A stretch of DNA of 64,000 nt from DATFVA01 sp963832715 (GCA_963832715.1 CAWHVB010000010.1:234552-298551), one strand, 5' to 3'. Numbered from the stretch's first letter, positions 28,621 through 37,849 are shown. Numbers and translations are program-made. The notes: a model not told the origin generated them from the letters alone.

Positions 28621-29639
28621 TGGAAAAATTTCTTGTAATTCAAACAGCTTTTATCGGTGATGCAATACTTACTTTGCCAATGATCCAGAAATTAAAAGAA
28701 TCATATTCCGGGTGCCGGATAGATATTATTGCCATACCGGAGACAGCAGCAATCTTCAATCACTCTCCTTCGGTTGACCAGGTACATATCTTTGATAAAC
28801 GATCTAAACATAAATCATTTATGCAAGTTTATAAATTTGCAAAATTTCTGAAGCAGAGTAACTATTCAAGGATTTATGCCCCTCACCGGTCACTCAGGAC
28901 ATCATTACTTGTCTTGTTTTCCGGGGTAAGGGAAACTTTCGGATTTGATGTAAACAGCCTGAGACATATATATAAGCATCTTGCTGAATACCAGACTGCA
29001 TCACATGAAGTTGAAAGAAATCTGCGTTTGATGCAGTTTCCCGTCGAAAATGAAAACTGGAGAATTCTGCCTCAATTAAGCATTCCCCTTGAAGCAAGAA
29101 CCAAAGTTGAAAAGTTTTTTGAAAATGACGGCGGCAATAAAAAATATGCAGCTATTGCACCTGGAAGTGTGTGGAATACTAAAATATATCCTGCTGAATA
29201 CTTAGAAGAGATAATTCAATTCATGGCTGGAAAATTCGATATGGTCTACTTATCAGGGGGTGAAAAGGATAAGAAGCTATGCGAGGTACTGGAAGCCAAA
29301 TCAAAGGGGAATGTAAAATCTATTGCAGGAAATTTCAATCTCATCGAAAGTGCTGAATTTCTTAAGAGAATGGACATCCTGGTTTCAAATGATTCTGCAC
29401 CGGCACACCTGGGTATGATTGCAGACATACCCGTCCTTATGCTTTACTGCTCAACAGTACCTGATTTTGGTTTTTATCCTTACAACAAAAAAAGTTATTT
29501 TCTATCTTTCGATGATTTATTTTGTAAACCCTGCGGTATTCACGGTTTTAATGAATGTCCCCTCGGCAATTTTGCCTGCGGATTCGGACTCAAACCCGGA
29601 ACTGTAATTTCAAAAATTAAGGAAATGATTGATGCATAA
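28620..29639 (+). CDS. Glycosyltransferase family 9 (heptosyltransferase-like)
   Basis: A ~339-aa protein. The ATG at 28620 overlaps the preceding stop (TAATG) and begins MEKFLVIQTAFIGDAILTLP, the usual GT9 start; an upstream in-frame ATG at 28587 would only add a tail. The C-terminal Rossmann domain has APGSVWNTKIYPAEY (~178), SGGEKDKKLCE and NDSAPAHLGMIADIPVLMLY, the nucleotide-sugar site. It probably adds heptose or a related sugar to the LPS core. A cysteine cluster near the end (CKPCGIHGFNECPLGNFAC) resembles that found in WaaF/WaaC relatives. The neighbouring LpxL-like gene supports an envelope role. Confidence 0.87.
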   Translation: MEKFLVIQTAFIGDAILTLPMIQKLKESYSGCRIDIIAIPETAAIFNHSPSVDQVHIFDKRSKHKSFMQVYKFAKFLKQSNYSRIYAPHRSLRTSLLVLFSGVRETFGFDVNSLRHIYKHLAEYQTASHEVERNLRLMQFPVENENWRILPQLSIPLEARTKVEKFFENDGGNKKYAAIAPGSVWNTKIYPAEYLEEIIQFMAGKFDMVYLSGGEKDKKLCEVLEAKSKGNVKSIAGNFNLIESAEFLKRMDILVSNDSAPAHLGMIADIPVLMLYCSTVPDFGFYPYNKKSYFLSFDDLFCKPCGIHGFNECPLGNFACGFGLKPGTVISKIKEMIDA

Positions 29640-30264
29640 CAGCGGGAATGCGGAACTTATAAATATCGACAGGAAACTGGATACAGCGATCAACAAAGCA
29701 AAGAAGTATTACCTTGAGGGAACAGTCTTTATATATCCCACAGATACAATATACGGTTTCGGGGCAAACCCTTTTAATGAAGATGCAGTAAAAAGGATTA
29801 ACCAGATAAAGGGGAGAACAGATGGTAAACCATATATCCTTTTAATTGACGGTATTGATACTCTTGTTAAGTATATAGAAATTAAAAACGAGAAGCACCT
29901 CGATTTTCTTCTGGCAATCTGGCCGAACCCCGTCTCGGTAGTTCTCAACCTGAATAAAAAAACACAGAGTATTTTAAACCAGGCAACTGCTGCATTCAGG
30001 ATACCAAACCACAGGTTCTGTCTTAAACTCCTCCAGCAGATAAAAATGCCGCTCATATCAACGAGTGTAAACAGGAGCGATATGGATCCATTGATAGAAG
30101 TCAGCCTGATTAAGGACTCGTTTATGTCAGAGGTGGAGGCGATTTTTTATACAGAGAAAAAATCTTTCATTACGGCTTCCACGTTAATCGATTTAAGCGA
30201 TTCCAATCCGGTTTTGATAAGGGAAGGCAAAATTAAGTTCGAAGATCTGCTTGAAAAATTTTAA
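29632..30264 (+). CDS. L-threonylcarbamoyladenylate synthase (YrdC/Sua5 family)
   Basis: A ~210-aa single YrdC domain. This enzyme makes threonylcarbamoyl-AMP for the universal t6A37 modification of ANN-decoding tRNAs. The nucleotide-binding signature is YPTDTIYGFGANPFNEDAV (~34-52), followed by IKGRTDGKPYILLI (KxR and SxN motifs reshaped), PNPVSVVL, AFRIPNH and LISTSVNRSD. The ATG at 29632 overlaps the GT9 stop and has AAGGA upstream; a TTG at 29629 is also in frame. Length fits the short TsaC form without the Sua5 C-terminal domain. Confidence 0.9.
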   Translation: MHNSGNAELINIDRKLDTAINKAKKYYLEGTVFIYPTDTIYGFGANPFNEDAVKRINQIKGRTDGKPYILLIDGIDTLVKYIEIKNEKHLDFLLAIWPNPVSVVLNLNKKTQSILNQATAAFRIPNHRFCLKLLQQIKMPLISTSVNRSDMDPLIEVSLIKDSFMSEVEAIFYTEKKSFITASTLIDLSDSNPVLIREGKIKFEDLLEKF

Positions 30265-30272
30265 TCCTCATC

Positions 30273-32153
30273 ATGTCTTCAAAAAAAAAGAAAAAACAGG
30301 TAAAAACCGAAAAGGCAGTAACTAAAAGGCACTTCTTTTCTAATGATGAATACAAATATTTATCATTAATAATCTTTACAGGTATAATCCTTCGTTTAAT
30401 CTATGTCGTAGAGACACAAAGCAGTCCATTCTTTCAGAATCTCTTCTCCGATTCAAAAATATATTATGACCTTGCATTAAAAATTTCTTCCGGCAGCTGG
30501 ATAGGCAATGAAATATTTTTTATGTCTCCCGGGTATCCTTATTTCCTTGTAGTCGTTTTTACAATCTTCGGTAAGTCGATACTCTTAATCCGGCTAATAC
30601 AGGTAGTTCTGAACAGTATAAATATCGTATTTATATACCTGATCGCGAGGAACCTCCATTCTGATAAGGGCGGGTATTTTGCTGCCGGGATAGCTGCATT
30701 ATACTCTCCCTTTATCTTCTACAGCGGTGCAGTGCTGCTTGAAGTTGTACAGACTTTTATCCTCTCACTCTTTCTTGTTATTGCTACAAACAAGGAACTG
30801 ATGAAAAAAGAAAAGGTCTGGATATGGGCAGGACTTCTCATTGGAATCGCATCGTATTTCCGTGCAAATATACTACTGGTTTTACCTGTAATTATTGTTT
30901 GGCTCCTGATTAAAATACTCAGAACCGGTTCCGACAAAAAGTTTCTCTACCGGACGTTGCTCTACTTTTCTATCGGCTGTATGGTTCCTGTGCTGCTGGT
31001 GACATTCAGAAACTATCTGATCGGCAAGGATTTCGTTTTAATTTCATCAAACGGAGGAATAAACTTCTACCTTGGAAACAATGAGAACGCTCCCGGCATA
31101 TATAAAACACCAGGAGATTTTGATTTTTTCAATGATCTATCCGGACGAAAATACGCAGAACGCATTACAGGAAAGGTGCTGTCTCCTTCCGAAGCTTCCT
31201 CATTCTGGTTCAGAAAGTCATTTGCATACATTGAAGAGAACCCGGTAGACTGGCTGGAATTAACAGGCCGGAAATTTCTTTTCTTCTTTGACAACAATGA
31301 AATACCTCAATCTGCCGTAATGGATCCCTCATTCTTTGCAGAGAACTACTCCACGGTATTAAAACTGCCTTTGCCTGGATTCTTTATTGTGTTCATTGTT
31401 TCAATTTTCGGCATTGTATTGACCCGGGAAAGACGGAAAGAGTATACAATTATTTATCTTTTCACAGCTGCCTATGTTGCGGCAACCATTATGTTCTTTA
31501 TTATTGGGAGATTCAGGGTTGCGATATCCCCGGTTTTTATTGTGTTTGCAGGGATTGCATTGATAGAGGGCTATAGAGTAATCAAAGCAAAAAATCTAAA
31601 GAAACTGCTGCTGCCTGCAGGTATAGCGGGAGTATTTATCCTGGGTGTTTTGACGGCAATACCTAAATATAGTTTCAATAATTATGATGCATATATTGAT
31701 CTCGGGAACTCATTGTTTGAAAAACATGAGTATGATGAAGCTCTTTCGAATTTTCAAAAAGCAGCATCGCTGAAAGCTGATGCAAATGCTTATGTACTAC
31801 TGGGAAACACGTATGCCGCCAAAAATAACTTTAAACAGGCTATTGATTCATACTACAAGGCGATCAATAATAATCCGGATTACTACCTTGCATATTTCAA
31901 CCTGGGAATTGCCTATACCCAAACCAGGAATCTGGAAGAGGCGGGAAAGCAGTTCAGGAAAACCATACAACTGGATTCAACTTTCGAGCAAGCCTATCGT
32001 AATCTGGCAATAATAGATTATATTAATGGTGATTATAAATCATCACTTTTTAATTTCGAAAAATTCAGATCGCTTACCGATGATGAACAGGCTAAGAAAA
32101 CTGTAGAACAGGATATTATAGAACTTAAACGCAGAATAAATGTCAGAGACTGA
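30273..32153 (+). CDS. GT39-like membrane glycosyltransferase fused to TPR repeats
   Basis: A 626-aa protein. Residues ~25-455 form about ten hydrophobic helices with the dolichyl-phosphate-mannose-protein mannosyltransferase look: an early periplasmic loop with acidic residues (LFSDSKIYYDLALKISSG), then FFMSPGYPYFL. The C-terminus (~470-620) is three to four tetratricopeptide repeats (DLGNSLFEKHEYDEALSNFQKA, YVLLGNTYAAKNNFKQAIDSYYKA, YFNLGIAYTQTRNLEEAGKQ; each quoted in part). A lipid-linked sugar such as the product of 1496-2215 is a plausible donor. The TPR part may bind the acceptor protein. An unusually lysine-rich start (SSKKKKKQVKTEK) precedes the first helix. Confidence 0.82.
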   Translation: MSSKKKKKQVKTEKAVTKRHFFSNDEYKYLSLIIFTGIILRLIYVVETQSSPFFQNLFSDSKIYYDLALKISSGSWIGNEIFFMSPGYPYFLVVVFTIFGKSILLIRLIQVVLNSINIVFIYLIARNLHSDKGGYFAAGIAALYSPFIFYSGAVLLEVVQTFILSLFLVIATNKELMKKEKVWIWAGLLIGIASYFRANILLVLPVIIVWLLIKILRTGSDKKFLYRTLLYFSIGCMVPVLLVTFRNYLIGKDFVLISSNGGINFYLGNNENAPGIYKTPGDFDFFNDLSGRKYAERITGKVLSPSEASSFWFRKSFAYIEENPVDWLELTGRKFLFFFDNNEIPQSAVMDPSFFAENYSTVLKLPLPGFFIVFIVSIFGIVLTRERRKEYTIIYLFTAAYVAATIMFFIIGRFRVAISPVFIVFAGIALIEGYRVIKAKNLKKLLLPAGIAGVFILGVLTAIPKYSFNNYDAYIDLGNSLFEKHEYDEALSNFQKAASLKADANAYVLLGNTYAAKNNFKQAIDSYYKAINNNPDYYLAYFNLGIAYTQTRNLEEAGKQFRKTIQLDSTFEQAYRNLAIIDYINGDYKSSLFNFEKFRSLTDDEQAKKTVEQDIIELKRRINVRD

Positions 32154-32155
32154 CT

Positions 32156-33010
32156 ATGGATCTAAAAGAAAAATTAAACAGTATTAAAGAAACTTTTAAA
32201 AGCTTTAAAGGACTATCTATAATCTTTCTTCCGGACTACGGGAATACAGGTACCAGGACATTTAAATTCGGTATATACCAGGTAATAGGAATTCTTGCTT
32301 TTTATGCTGCTATTTTCGGGGTATTAGGATTCCTTATACTTGGACTCACCCCTCTGCGTGATGCTATATTTCCGGGCAGCGGACTGAGTAAATCGGAAGT
32401 TACTAAGATTAATGAGCTCAACAGCAAATTAAACCAGGTAACGATGGAGCTTGAACATCTTAAAGACACGAATGAAAGGTTGAAATTTGCAATCGGACTA
32501 GGCGACTCTACCTTGTTGAAATCGATAGAAAAAAATAAAGATACAGTCAAAACGAAGCGAAAGAAAAGTCCTTTTGGCGGAAATATTTTCGCCATAATAA
32601 AAGAACTGTTCCAGGGCAAGAAGGATAAACAGCAAAAAAGTTATTATTTTAGTAAACCTGCTGATAGTTTTATCAGCCGCGGATTTGATCCGGATAGAGG
32701 TCATATGGGCATTGATTTTGTTGTGAGGACCGGAACCCCGGTTTTTGCCGCAGCTAATGGTTATGTGATTTTCGCAGACTATACGACAAAAGACGGGTAT
32801 ATGATGATCCTAGATCATAATAATGGTTATATTTCTATATACAAACACTGCTCAGTTCTTCTGAAAAGAGCCCGGGAGACCGTACTCCAGGGAGAAACGA
32901 TTGCGCTCAGCGGAAATACAGGAGAAATATCAACAGGGCCGCATTTACACTTTGAAATCTGGAAAGACGGAGAGCCGGTAGATCCAAAGACTGTTTTAAT
33001 TAATTACTAA
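32156..33010 (+). CDS. M23 family metallopeptidase (LytM-type)
   Basis: A 284-aa protein with one membrane anchor (~38-65), a coiled coil (~80-112) and a C-terminal LytM domain (~170-284). The zinc ligands are readable: HMGID (His and Asp, H-x3-D), and HLHFE near the end. The supporting His is in KHCSV. A Lys-rich linker separates coil and domain. Such enzymes cut peptidoglycan cross-bridges or, when inactive, control amidases; here the ligands are intact. The gene follows the GT39-TPR stop by 2 nt. The next gene, a bactofilin, is a frequent M23 neighbour and may position the enzyme. Confidence 0.9.
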   Translation: MDLKEKLNSIKETFKSFKGLSIIFLPDYGNTGTRTFKFGIYQVIGILAFYAAIFGVLGFLILGLTPLRDAIFPGSGLSKSEVTKINELNSKLNQVTMELEHLKDTNERLKFAIGLGDSTLLKSIEKNKDTVKTKRKKSPFGGNIFAIIKELFQGKKDKQQKSYYFSKPADSFISRGFDPDRGHMGIDFVVRTGTPVFAAANGYVIFADYTTKDGYMMILDHNNGYISIYKHCSVLLKRARETVLQGETIALSGNTGEISTGPHLHFEIWKDGEPVDPKTVLINY

Positions 33011-33022
33011 AGGAGAAACACC

Positions 33023-33424
33023 TTGAAACAAAAAAACCCGGATGAAGGGAAGAATGAAGTAACAATCATAAGTGCAGGAGTTGTAATAGAGGGGAAGCTC
33101 ATAAGCAACGGCAATGTACGTGTGGATGGTTCCGTAAACGGCGATATTACTGCCAACGGAAATGTAACAGTCGGTGAGAATGGTGAAGTAAACGGCGAGA
33201 TCCGTGCAGAAGCCATTGTAATAGGCGGAAAAGTTACAGGTACCGTAAACTCAAAAGAAAAATTAAGTCTTGAAGCAAAAGCAGTTCTTAAAGGAGACCT
33301 GATAACCAAAATACTGATGGTTGAAGCAGGAGCGCAGTTTGACGGGCAGAGCAAAATGAACGAAAAGCCGTATTCAGCTCCAACTCAGGCGCCTTCATCG
33401 CAGGGCAATGAAAAACAAGGATGA
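33023..33424 (+). CDS. Bactofilin (polymer-forming cytoskeletal protein)
   Basis: A 133-aa protein starting at TTG with a perfect AGGAG at 33011-33015. The central part (~15-105) is the bactofilin beta-helix of repeated short strands, with typical IISAGVVIEGKLISNGNVRVDGSVNGDI (in part: IEGKLISNGNVRVDG). Hydrophobic residues recur about every second position, and the C-terminal tail is disordered and Pro/Gln-rich. Bactofilins polymerise without nucleotide and often work with M23 peptidases in cell-shape control. The 3' end overlaps the start of atpZ by 17 bp, linking it to the ATP synthase operon. Confidence 0.92.
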   Translation: MKQKNPDEGKNEVTIISAGVVIEGKLISNGNVRVDGSVNGDITANGNVTVGENGEVNGEIRAEAIVIGGKVTGTVNSKEKLSLEAKAVLKGDLITKILMVEAGAQFDGQSKMNEKPYSAPTQAPSSQGNEKQG

Positions 33425-33641
33425 GAATGAGGATGGCCGCAGTAATTTTGCAGTAAATTACGGCCCATATCTCGGTCTGGGCCTGCAGCTTGCGGTTACC
33501 GTTATAGTTATGGTATTCCTGGGAATCTGGCTGGACGGCAGGTTCAACACAAGTCCCTGGCTGACTGTGAGCTTTTCTTTCCTTGGCATTGCCTCAGCAC
33601 TTTATAATTTTATAAAGACAGTCCTCAAGTCAGATAAATGA
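33408..33641 (+). CDS. atpZ: ATP synthase accessory protein AtpZ
   Basis: A 77-aa membrane protein with two helices (~25-45 and ~52-70). The pattern YGPYLGLGLQLAVTVIVMVFLGIWLD is the conserved AtpZ core (quoted in part: GLGLQLAV), in which the first helix is followed by an Asp-rich turn. It is thought to help F1Fo assembly or Mg/Ca handling. The ATG overlaps the bactofilin reading frame by 17 bp. The stop overlaps the next ATG (ATGA), so translation is coupled. Confidence 0.82.
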   Translation: MKNKDENEDGRSNFAVNYGPYLGLGLQLAVTVIVMVFLGIWLDGRFNTSPWLTVSFSFLGIASALYNFIKTVLKSDK

Positions 33642-34015
33642 TAACCCCCAAAAGGATTGTCAATTTTATCGTTCTCAGTGCTTTTTTAATTCCTGCGGTA
33701 TTCCTGGCTGCACATTTTACCGGGGCAATTACTGTTCGTGCACTAGCCGCCTGGGCGGCCGGGTGGTCGATAGTGTTTTCGGGTTTTGTATTTGAATTGT
33801 TGCTTGTGAAAAGGGGTCTTACAAGAAGTGATAAGTCTTTTATACGCAACGCTTTAGGGGCAATATCGATTAGATTATTCATAACCGCGGCTATGGTTAT
33901 TATTTGTCTCGTTTTCTTGGAATTAAATCAGAATAGCTTTATATTTTCAATCCTCATTTTTTATTTTTTTTATTTAATCATTGAAATTTTTTATCTGAAT
34001 ATTAGAAAATACTGA
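33638..34015 (+). CDS. AtpI-like small membrane protein
   Basis: A 125-aa protein with four hydrophobic helices (about 8-26, 32-50, 70-95, 100-120). No strong motif is readable, but size, topology and position between atpZ and atpB are those of subunit I-like proteins, which aid assembly of the c-ring. It begins within the atpZ stop codon (ATGA). Alternative annotation: conserved hypothetical of the atp locus. Confidence 0.6.
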   Translation: MITPKRIVNFIVLSAFLIPAVFLAAHFTGAITVRALAAWAAGWSIVFSGFVFELLLVKRGLTRSDKSFIRNALGAISIRLFITAAMVIICLVFLELNQNSFIFSILIFYFFYLIIEIFYLNIRKY

Positions 34016-34024
34016 TTCAGTTTT

Positions 34025-34867
34025 ATGTACCACACGGTAATCGATACATTGAGTGCGGCGGATACCTTAAAAAAAGCCGGAGGAAGCGACAGCGGGTGGA
34101 TTCTTCATCATGTAATGGACTCCCATACCTTAGATTTTGAACCATTTTTCTCAATTCAGCTGCCACATCTCGAACTATTTGGAATTGATATTTCTATTAC
34201 CAAGTATATCTTCTTTATGTGGGTAGTTGCGCTGCTTTTGTTCGTTATTCTTTACATAGTATCCAGAAAATACAAAAGTACTTTAATACCAAAGGGTATA
34301 TCGAACATTGTTGAGATTACGGTGCTGTTTGTCCGGGATGAAATTGTAAAGCCGACGATCGGAAAGGGATATGAAAAATTCCTTCCTTACCTGTTGACCG
34401 TATTTTTCTTTATACTGCTAAGCAATATGTTCGGTCTGATTCCATATGCAGTAACAATAACCGGAAATATAGCAGTTACGGCAGCCCTTGCAGCGATTTC
34501 ATTCATTGCCATCCAGCTGGGCGGTATTAAAAGTCACGGTGCCTGGGGTTATTTCAAAGGACTCATTCCTTCAGGTATGCCTCCCTGGATACTGATAATT
34601 CTGATTCCCCTTGAGATCCTTGGATTATTTACAAAACCATTTGCACTCTGCATACGTCTTTTTGCAAATATGATTGCAGGCCACGTAGTAATACTTTCAT
34701 TACTGGGTTTAATTTTTATTTTACAGACGGCATTCGTTGCCCCTGTTTCGATTGCTTTTGCGATATTCATTTACCTGCTTGAATTACTGGTTGCTTTAAT
34801 TCAGGCATATATATTCACAATACTTACATCCTTATTTATAGGGATGGCTGTTCATCAGGAACACTAA
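34025..34867 (+). CDS. atpB: ATP synthase Fo subunit a
   Basis: A 280-aa membrane subunit forming the proton half-channels. The essential arginine lies in CIRLFANMIAGHVV (~215). The C-terminal helix is ELLVALIQAYIFTILTSLFIGMAV, also diagnostic. A ~60-residue hydrophilic N-terminal extension with several His (WILHHVMDSHT) precedes the first helix, as is common in Bacteroidota. No Shine-Dalgarno is seen. Confidence 0.95.
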   Translation: MYHTVIDTLSAADTLKKAGGSDSGWILHHVMDSHTLDFEPFFSIQLPHLELFGIDISITKYIFFMWVVALLLFVILYIVSRKYKSTLIPKGISNIVEITVLFVRDEIVKPTIGKGYEKFLPYLLTVFFFILLSNMFGLIPYAVTITGNIAVTAALAAISFIAIQLGGIKSHGAWGYFKGLIPSGMPPWILIILIPLEILGLFTKPFALCIRLFANMIAGHVVILSLLGLIFILQTAFVAPVSIAFAIFIYLLELLVALIQAYIFTILTSLFIGMAVHQEH

Positions 34868-34906
34868 TTAGTCTATTATTTACTTTAACAATCAGGAGAA
34901 TTTAAT

Positions 34907-35128
34907 ATGGATTTAGCATGGTTAGGCGCAGGAATCGGCGCAGGTATAGCTGTAATTGGTGCCGGTCTCGGTATCGGAAAACTGGCCGGTTCTGCCCTTG
35001 AAGCTATGGGAAGACAGCCGGAAGCAGCAGGTGCGATCAGAACGGCAATGATTATTGCTGCCGCACTTATTGAAGGTATTGCCTTCTTTGCTCTCGTTAT
35101 CTGTATATTATTAGCAGTAAAAGCTTAA
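34907..35128 (+). CDS. atpE: ATP synthase Fo subunit c
   Basis: A 73-aa two-helix c-ring subunit. Helix 1 is glycine-rich (GAGIGAGIAVIGAGLGIG), the loop is RQPEAAG, and the ion-binding Glu is in ALIEGIAFFALV (~E50). Sodium-type subunits have a Ser/Thr after this Glu and a Gln in helix 1. Both are absent here, so proton coupling is inferred. AGGAG at 34892-34896 precedes the ATG. Confidence 0.96.
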   Translation: MDLAWLGAGIGAGIAVIGAGLGIGKLAGSALEAMGRQPEAAGAIRTAMIIAAALIEGIAFFALVICILLAVKA

Positions 35129-35170
35129 GTAAAACCAGGCAGTAATTTTAATTAAATCAGGAATGAATAA

Positions 35171-35710
35171 ATGATAACAGGATTCAGTTTATCAGTTCTT
35201 GCTCTTGCTGAAGAAGGCGGAAGTCTGATAGATGTTAATCCCGGTCTTATTTTCTGGACAGTTATTACGTTTGTTGTTCTCCTGGTAATCTTGAAGAAGA
35301 TTGCCTGGAAGCCGATACTTGCAGCTCTTGATCAGAGAGAGGCTGCTATAAAAGAATCGCTCGAAAAAGCCGAGAAAGCACGTGAAGAAGCCCAGAAAGT
35401 TCTGGATAAAAACCAGGCAAACATCGCAAAGGCGGAAGAGGAATCCAAAAAAATCATCGACCAGAGCCGGGCTTATGCAGAGAAGTTGAAGGACCAGATG
35501 GTACGCGACAGTAAAGAACAGGCGAAAAAGATTGTAGATGATGCTACGGCTGAGATCGAGAGGAAAAAAGAAGCGGCTTTCAATGAATTGAAAAACCAGG
35601 TTGCAGAAATTGCAATAAACGCTGCGGAAAAAATTCTTAAGGAGCGGCTGGACAAGGATTCAAACAAAAAAATTGTTGATAAATATATCAGCGATATTTC
35701 CAGGAACTAA
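35171..35710 (+). CDS. atpF: ATP synthase Fo subunit b
   Basis: A 179-aa protein with one N-terminal membrane helix (~25-43, PGLIFWTVITFVVLLVILKK) and a long charged coiled coil (~50-165) forming the peripheral stalk. The sequence after the helix, WKPILAALDQREAAIKESLEKA, is typical. It ends 2 nt before atpH. Only one b-type gene is present, consistent with a homodimer. Confidence 0.95.
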   Translation: MITGFSLSVLALAEEGGSLIDVNPGLIFWTVITFVVLLVILKKIAWKPILAALDQREAAIKESLEKAEKAREEAQKVLDKNQANIAKAEEESKKIIDQSRAYAEKLKDQMVRDSKEQAKKIVDDATAEIERKKEAAFNELKNQVAEIAINAAEKILKERLDKDSNKKIVDKYISDISRN

Positions 35711-35712
35711 AG

Positions 35713-36267
35713 ATGGCTGATTATAAAGTATCGATGAGATATGCTACCTCACTGCTTGATCTTGCAGTGGAGAGTAATAAAATGGATGTTATATCCGGCG
35801 ACATTGAATTGATATCAGAGACAATGGACAAAGCTCCGGCTCTTGCCAGGGCGCTTGATAATCCTGTAATCAGACCTGAAATAAAAACCTCCATCCTCGA
35901 TGAGGTCTTTAAGGCAGATATAGATCCTGAGACTATGCACTTTGTAAGGTTCCTGGTTAAGAAAGGCAGAGAAAATCTCCTGAGGGAAATTGCTAAAAAA
36001 TATCTGCAGCTAAGGGATGAGAAACTTGGTATCGTTAATGTTGATGTAAAGACTGCATTTGAATTGACTGAAGAGCAGAAAACTGAACTCAAAATGAAGA
36101 TAGAGACGATGCTTAACAAAAAAGCCCGCCTCAGGTTAAAAATAGAACCTGAAGTTGTAGGCGGTTTTATTGCGCAGATTAATGATACTGTTTATGATGC
36201 TTCGGTAAGGCATCAGCTGGACACTTTAAAGCAGCAGCTGCTCAGCAGTAGTGCTGCGTTAAATTAA
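35713..36267 (+). CDS. atpH: ATP synthase F1 subunit delta
   Basis: A 184-aa stalk subunit. The N-terminal six-helix domain starts YKVSMRYATSLLDLAVESNK, and the C-terminal part contains VNVDVKTAFELTEEQKTEL and GGFIAQINDTVYDASVRHQL, the OSCP/delta signature. It joins the b dimer to the top of the alpha-beta ring. Length is normal. Confidence 0.95.
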   Translation: MADYKVSMRYATSLLDLAVESNKMDVISGDIELISETMDKAPALARALDNPVIRPEIKTSILDEVFKADIDPETMHFVRFLVKKGRENLLREIAKKYLQLRDEKLGIVNVDVKTAFELTEEQKTELKMKIETMLNKKARLRLKIEPEVVGGFIAQINDTVYDASVRHQLDTLKQQLLSSSAALN

Positions 36268-36295
36268 TGTAGGAATTTATAAAAGGAAAATTAAA

Positions 36296-37846
36296 ATGGC
36301 TGAAGTAAGACCAGATGAAATATCTGCCATATTAAGGAAACAACTATCGGGCTTTGAAAGTGAAGTTGATGTTTATGATGTAGGAACGGTCCTTCAGGTT
36401 GGTGATGGTATTGCCAGGGTATACGGACTATCTAATGTTATGGCAAGCGAACTTGTTGAGTTTCCTAATGATGTTTTCGGAATGGTTCTTAACCTTGAGG
36501 AAGACAGTGTCGGCTGTGTACTATTCGGTGAATCTACGCTTGTAAAAGAGGGTGACACTGTTAAAAGGACCAAGCGTGTTGCATCATTGCCGGTAGGCGA
36601 TGAAATGCTGGGCAGGGTGATTACTCCCCTTGGAATACCTGTAGACGGCAAAGGTCCTATAAATTCAACTCAATATCTGCCGATTGAACGCAAGGCTCTC
36701 GGCGTTATTCAGCGTCAGCCTGTAAAAGAACCTCTTCAGACCGGTATAACCGCAATTGATGCAATGATACCGATAGGAAGAGGACAAAGAGAATTAATTA
36801 TCGGTGACCGCCAGACCGGAAAAACAGCTGTTGCGGTTGATGCGATAATAAACCAGAAATATACTCATACCGACGAAGCTAAAAACCTCGGAATAAAACC
36901 TGTTTTTTGTATTTATGTTGCTATCGGGCAAAAGAGTTCTACTATTGCTCAGGTAGTGGCAAAGCTGAATGAACAGGGAGCTATGGCATACACCACTGTG
37001 ATAGCGGCTGCGGCCTCTGAACCTGCTCCGCTGCAGTTTATTGCTCCTTACGCAGGGGCCTCGCTTGGTGAGCATTTCAGAGATAACGGACGGCATGCAC
37101 TTGTAATTTATGATGATTTATCCAAACAAGCTGCAGCTTACCGTGAGCTTTCGCTTCTGCTGAGAAGACCTCCCGGACGTGAAGCCTATCCCGGTGATGT
37201 TTTCTACCTTCACTCAAGGCTGCTGGAGAGAGCTTCAAAATTGAGCGACGACCTGGGCGGAGGAAGCCTGACTGCATTACCAATAATAGAGACCCAGCAA
37301 GGCGATGTTTCGGCATATATTCCTACGAACGTAATTTCAATTACTGACGGACAGATCTATCTCGAATCAAACCTCTTCAATGCCGGCGTCAGACCAGCTA
37401 TCAACGTTGGTATTTCAGTTTCACGTGTCGGCGGTAATGCCCAGATAAAAGCTATGAAAAAAGTTGCCGGAACACTTAAACTTGAGCTTGCTCAATACCG
37501 TGAACTCGAGGCATTTGCAAAATTCGGTTCGGACCTTGATAAATCAACCCGGCGAACGCTTGCAAGAGGTGCAAGACTGGTTGAGCTTTTAAAACAAGGA
37601 CAGTATGCTCCTGTCCCGATCGAGCGTCAGGTTATTAGTATTTTCCTCGGAACTAACGGGTACCTTGATGATGTCCCGGTTGCAGATATAAAAAGATTCG
37701 AAAAAGAGATACTCGAATACTTTGAAGTTAAATACAATGATGTACTTGAAACGATTAAAAAAGAAAAGCAGCTTTCAGATTCTGCTGTAGAATCGATAAA
37801 GAAAGCAGCAGATGAGTTTAAAGCAGTATTCAAAACTAATGCATAA
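36296..37846 (+). CDS. atpA: ATP synthase F1 subunit alpha
   Basis: A 516-aa non-catalytic nucleotide-binding subunit. N-terminal beta-barrel (~25-95), P-loop GDRQTGKTAV (~169-178), DDLSKQA, the RRPPGREAYPGDVFYLHSRLLERA segment (in part: PPGREAYPGDVF), and a C-terminal helical domain. AAAAGGAAAA precedes the ATG. The gene is intact and full length. Confidence 0.97.
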   Translation: MAEVRPDEISAILRKQLSGFESEVDVYDVGTVLQVGDGIARVYGLSNVMASELVEFPNDVFGMVLNLEEDSVGCVLFGESTLVKEGDTVKRTKRVASLPVGDEMLGRVITPLGIPVDGKGPINSTQYLPIERKALGVIQRQPVKEPLQTGITAIDAMIPIGRGQRELIIGDRQTGKTAVAVDAIINQKYTHTDEAKNLGIKPVFCIYVAIGQKSSTIAQVVAKLNEQGAMAYTTVIAAAASEPAPLQFIAPYAGASLGEHFRDNGRHALVIYDDLSKQAAAYRELSLLLRRPPGREAYPGDVFYLHSRLLERASKLSDDLGGGSLTALPIIETQQGDVSAYIPTNVISITDGQIYLESNLFNAGVRPAINVGISVSRVGGNAQIKAMKKVAGTLKLELAQYRELEAFAKFGSDLDKSTRRTLARGARLVELLKQGQYAPVPIERQVISIFLGTNGYLDDVPVADIKRFEKEILEYFEVKYNDVLETIKKEKQLSDSAVESIKKAADEFKAVFKTNA

Positions 37847-37849
37847 TTA

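Noticed and set aside
35721..36119. A 132-aa open frame antisense to atpH
   Set aside because: It is a Ser/Leu-rich shadow of a conserved subunit gene, with no start signal.
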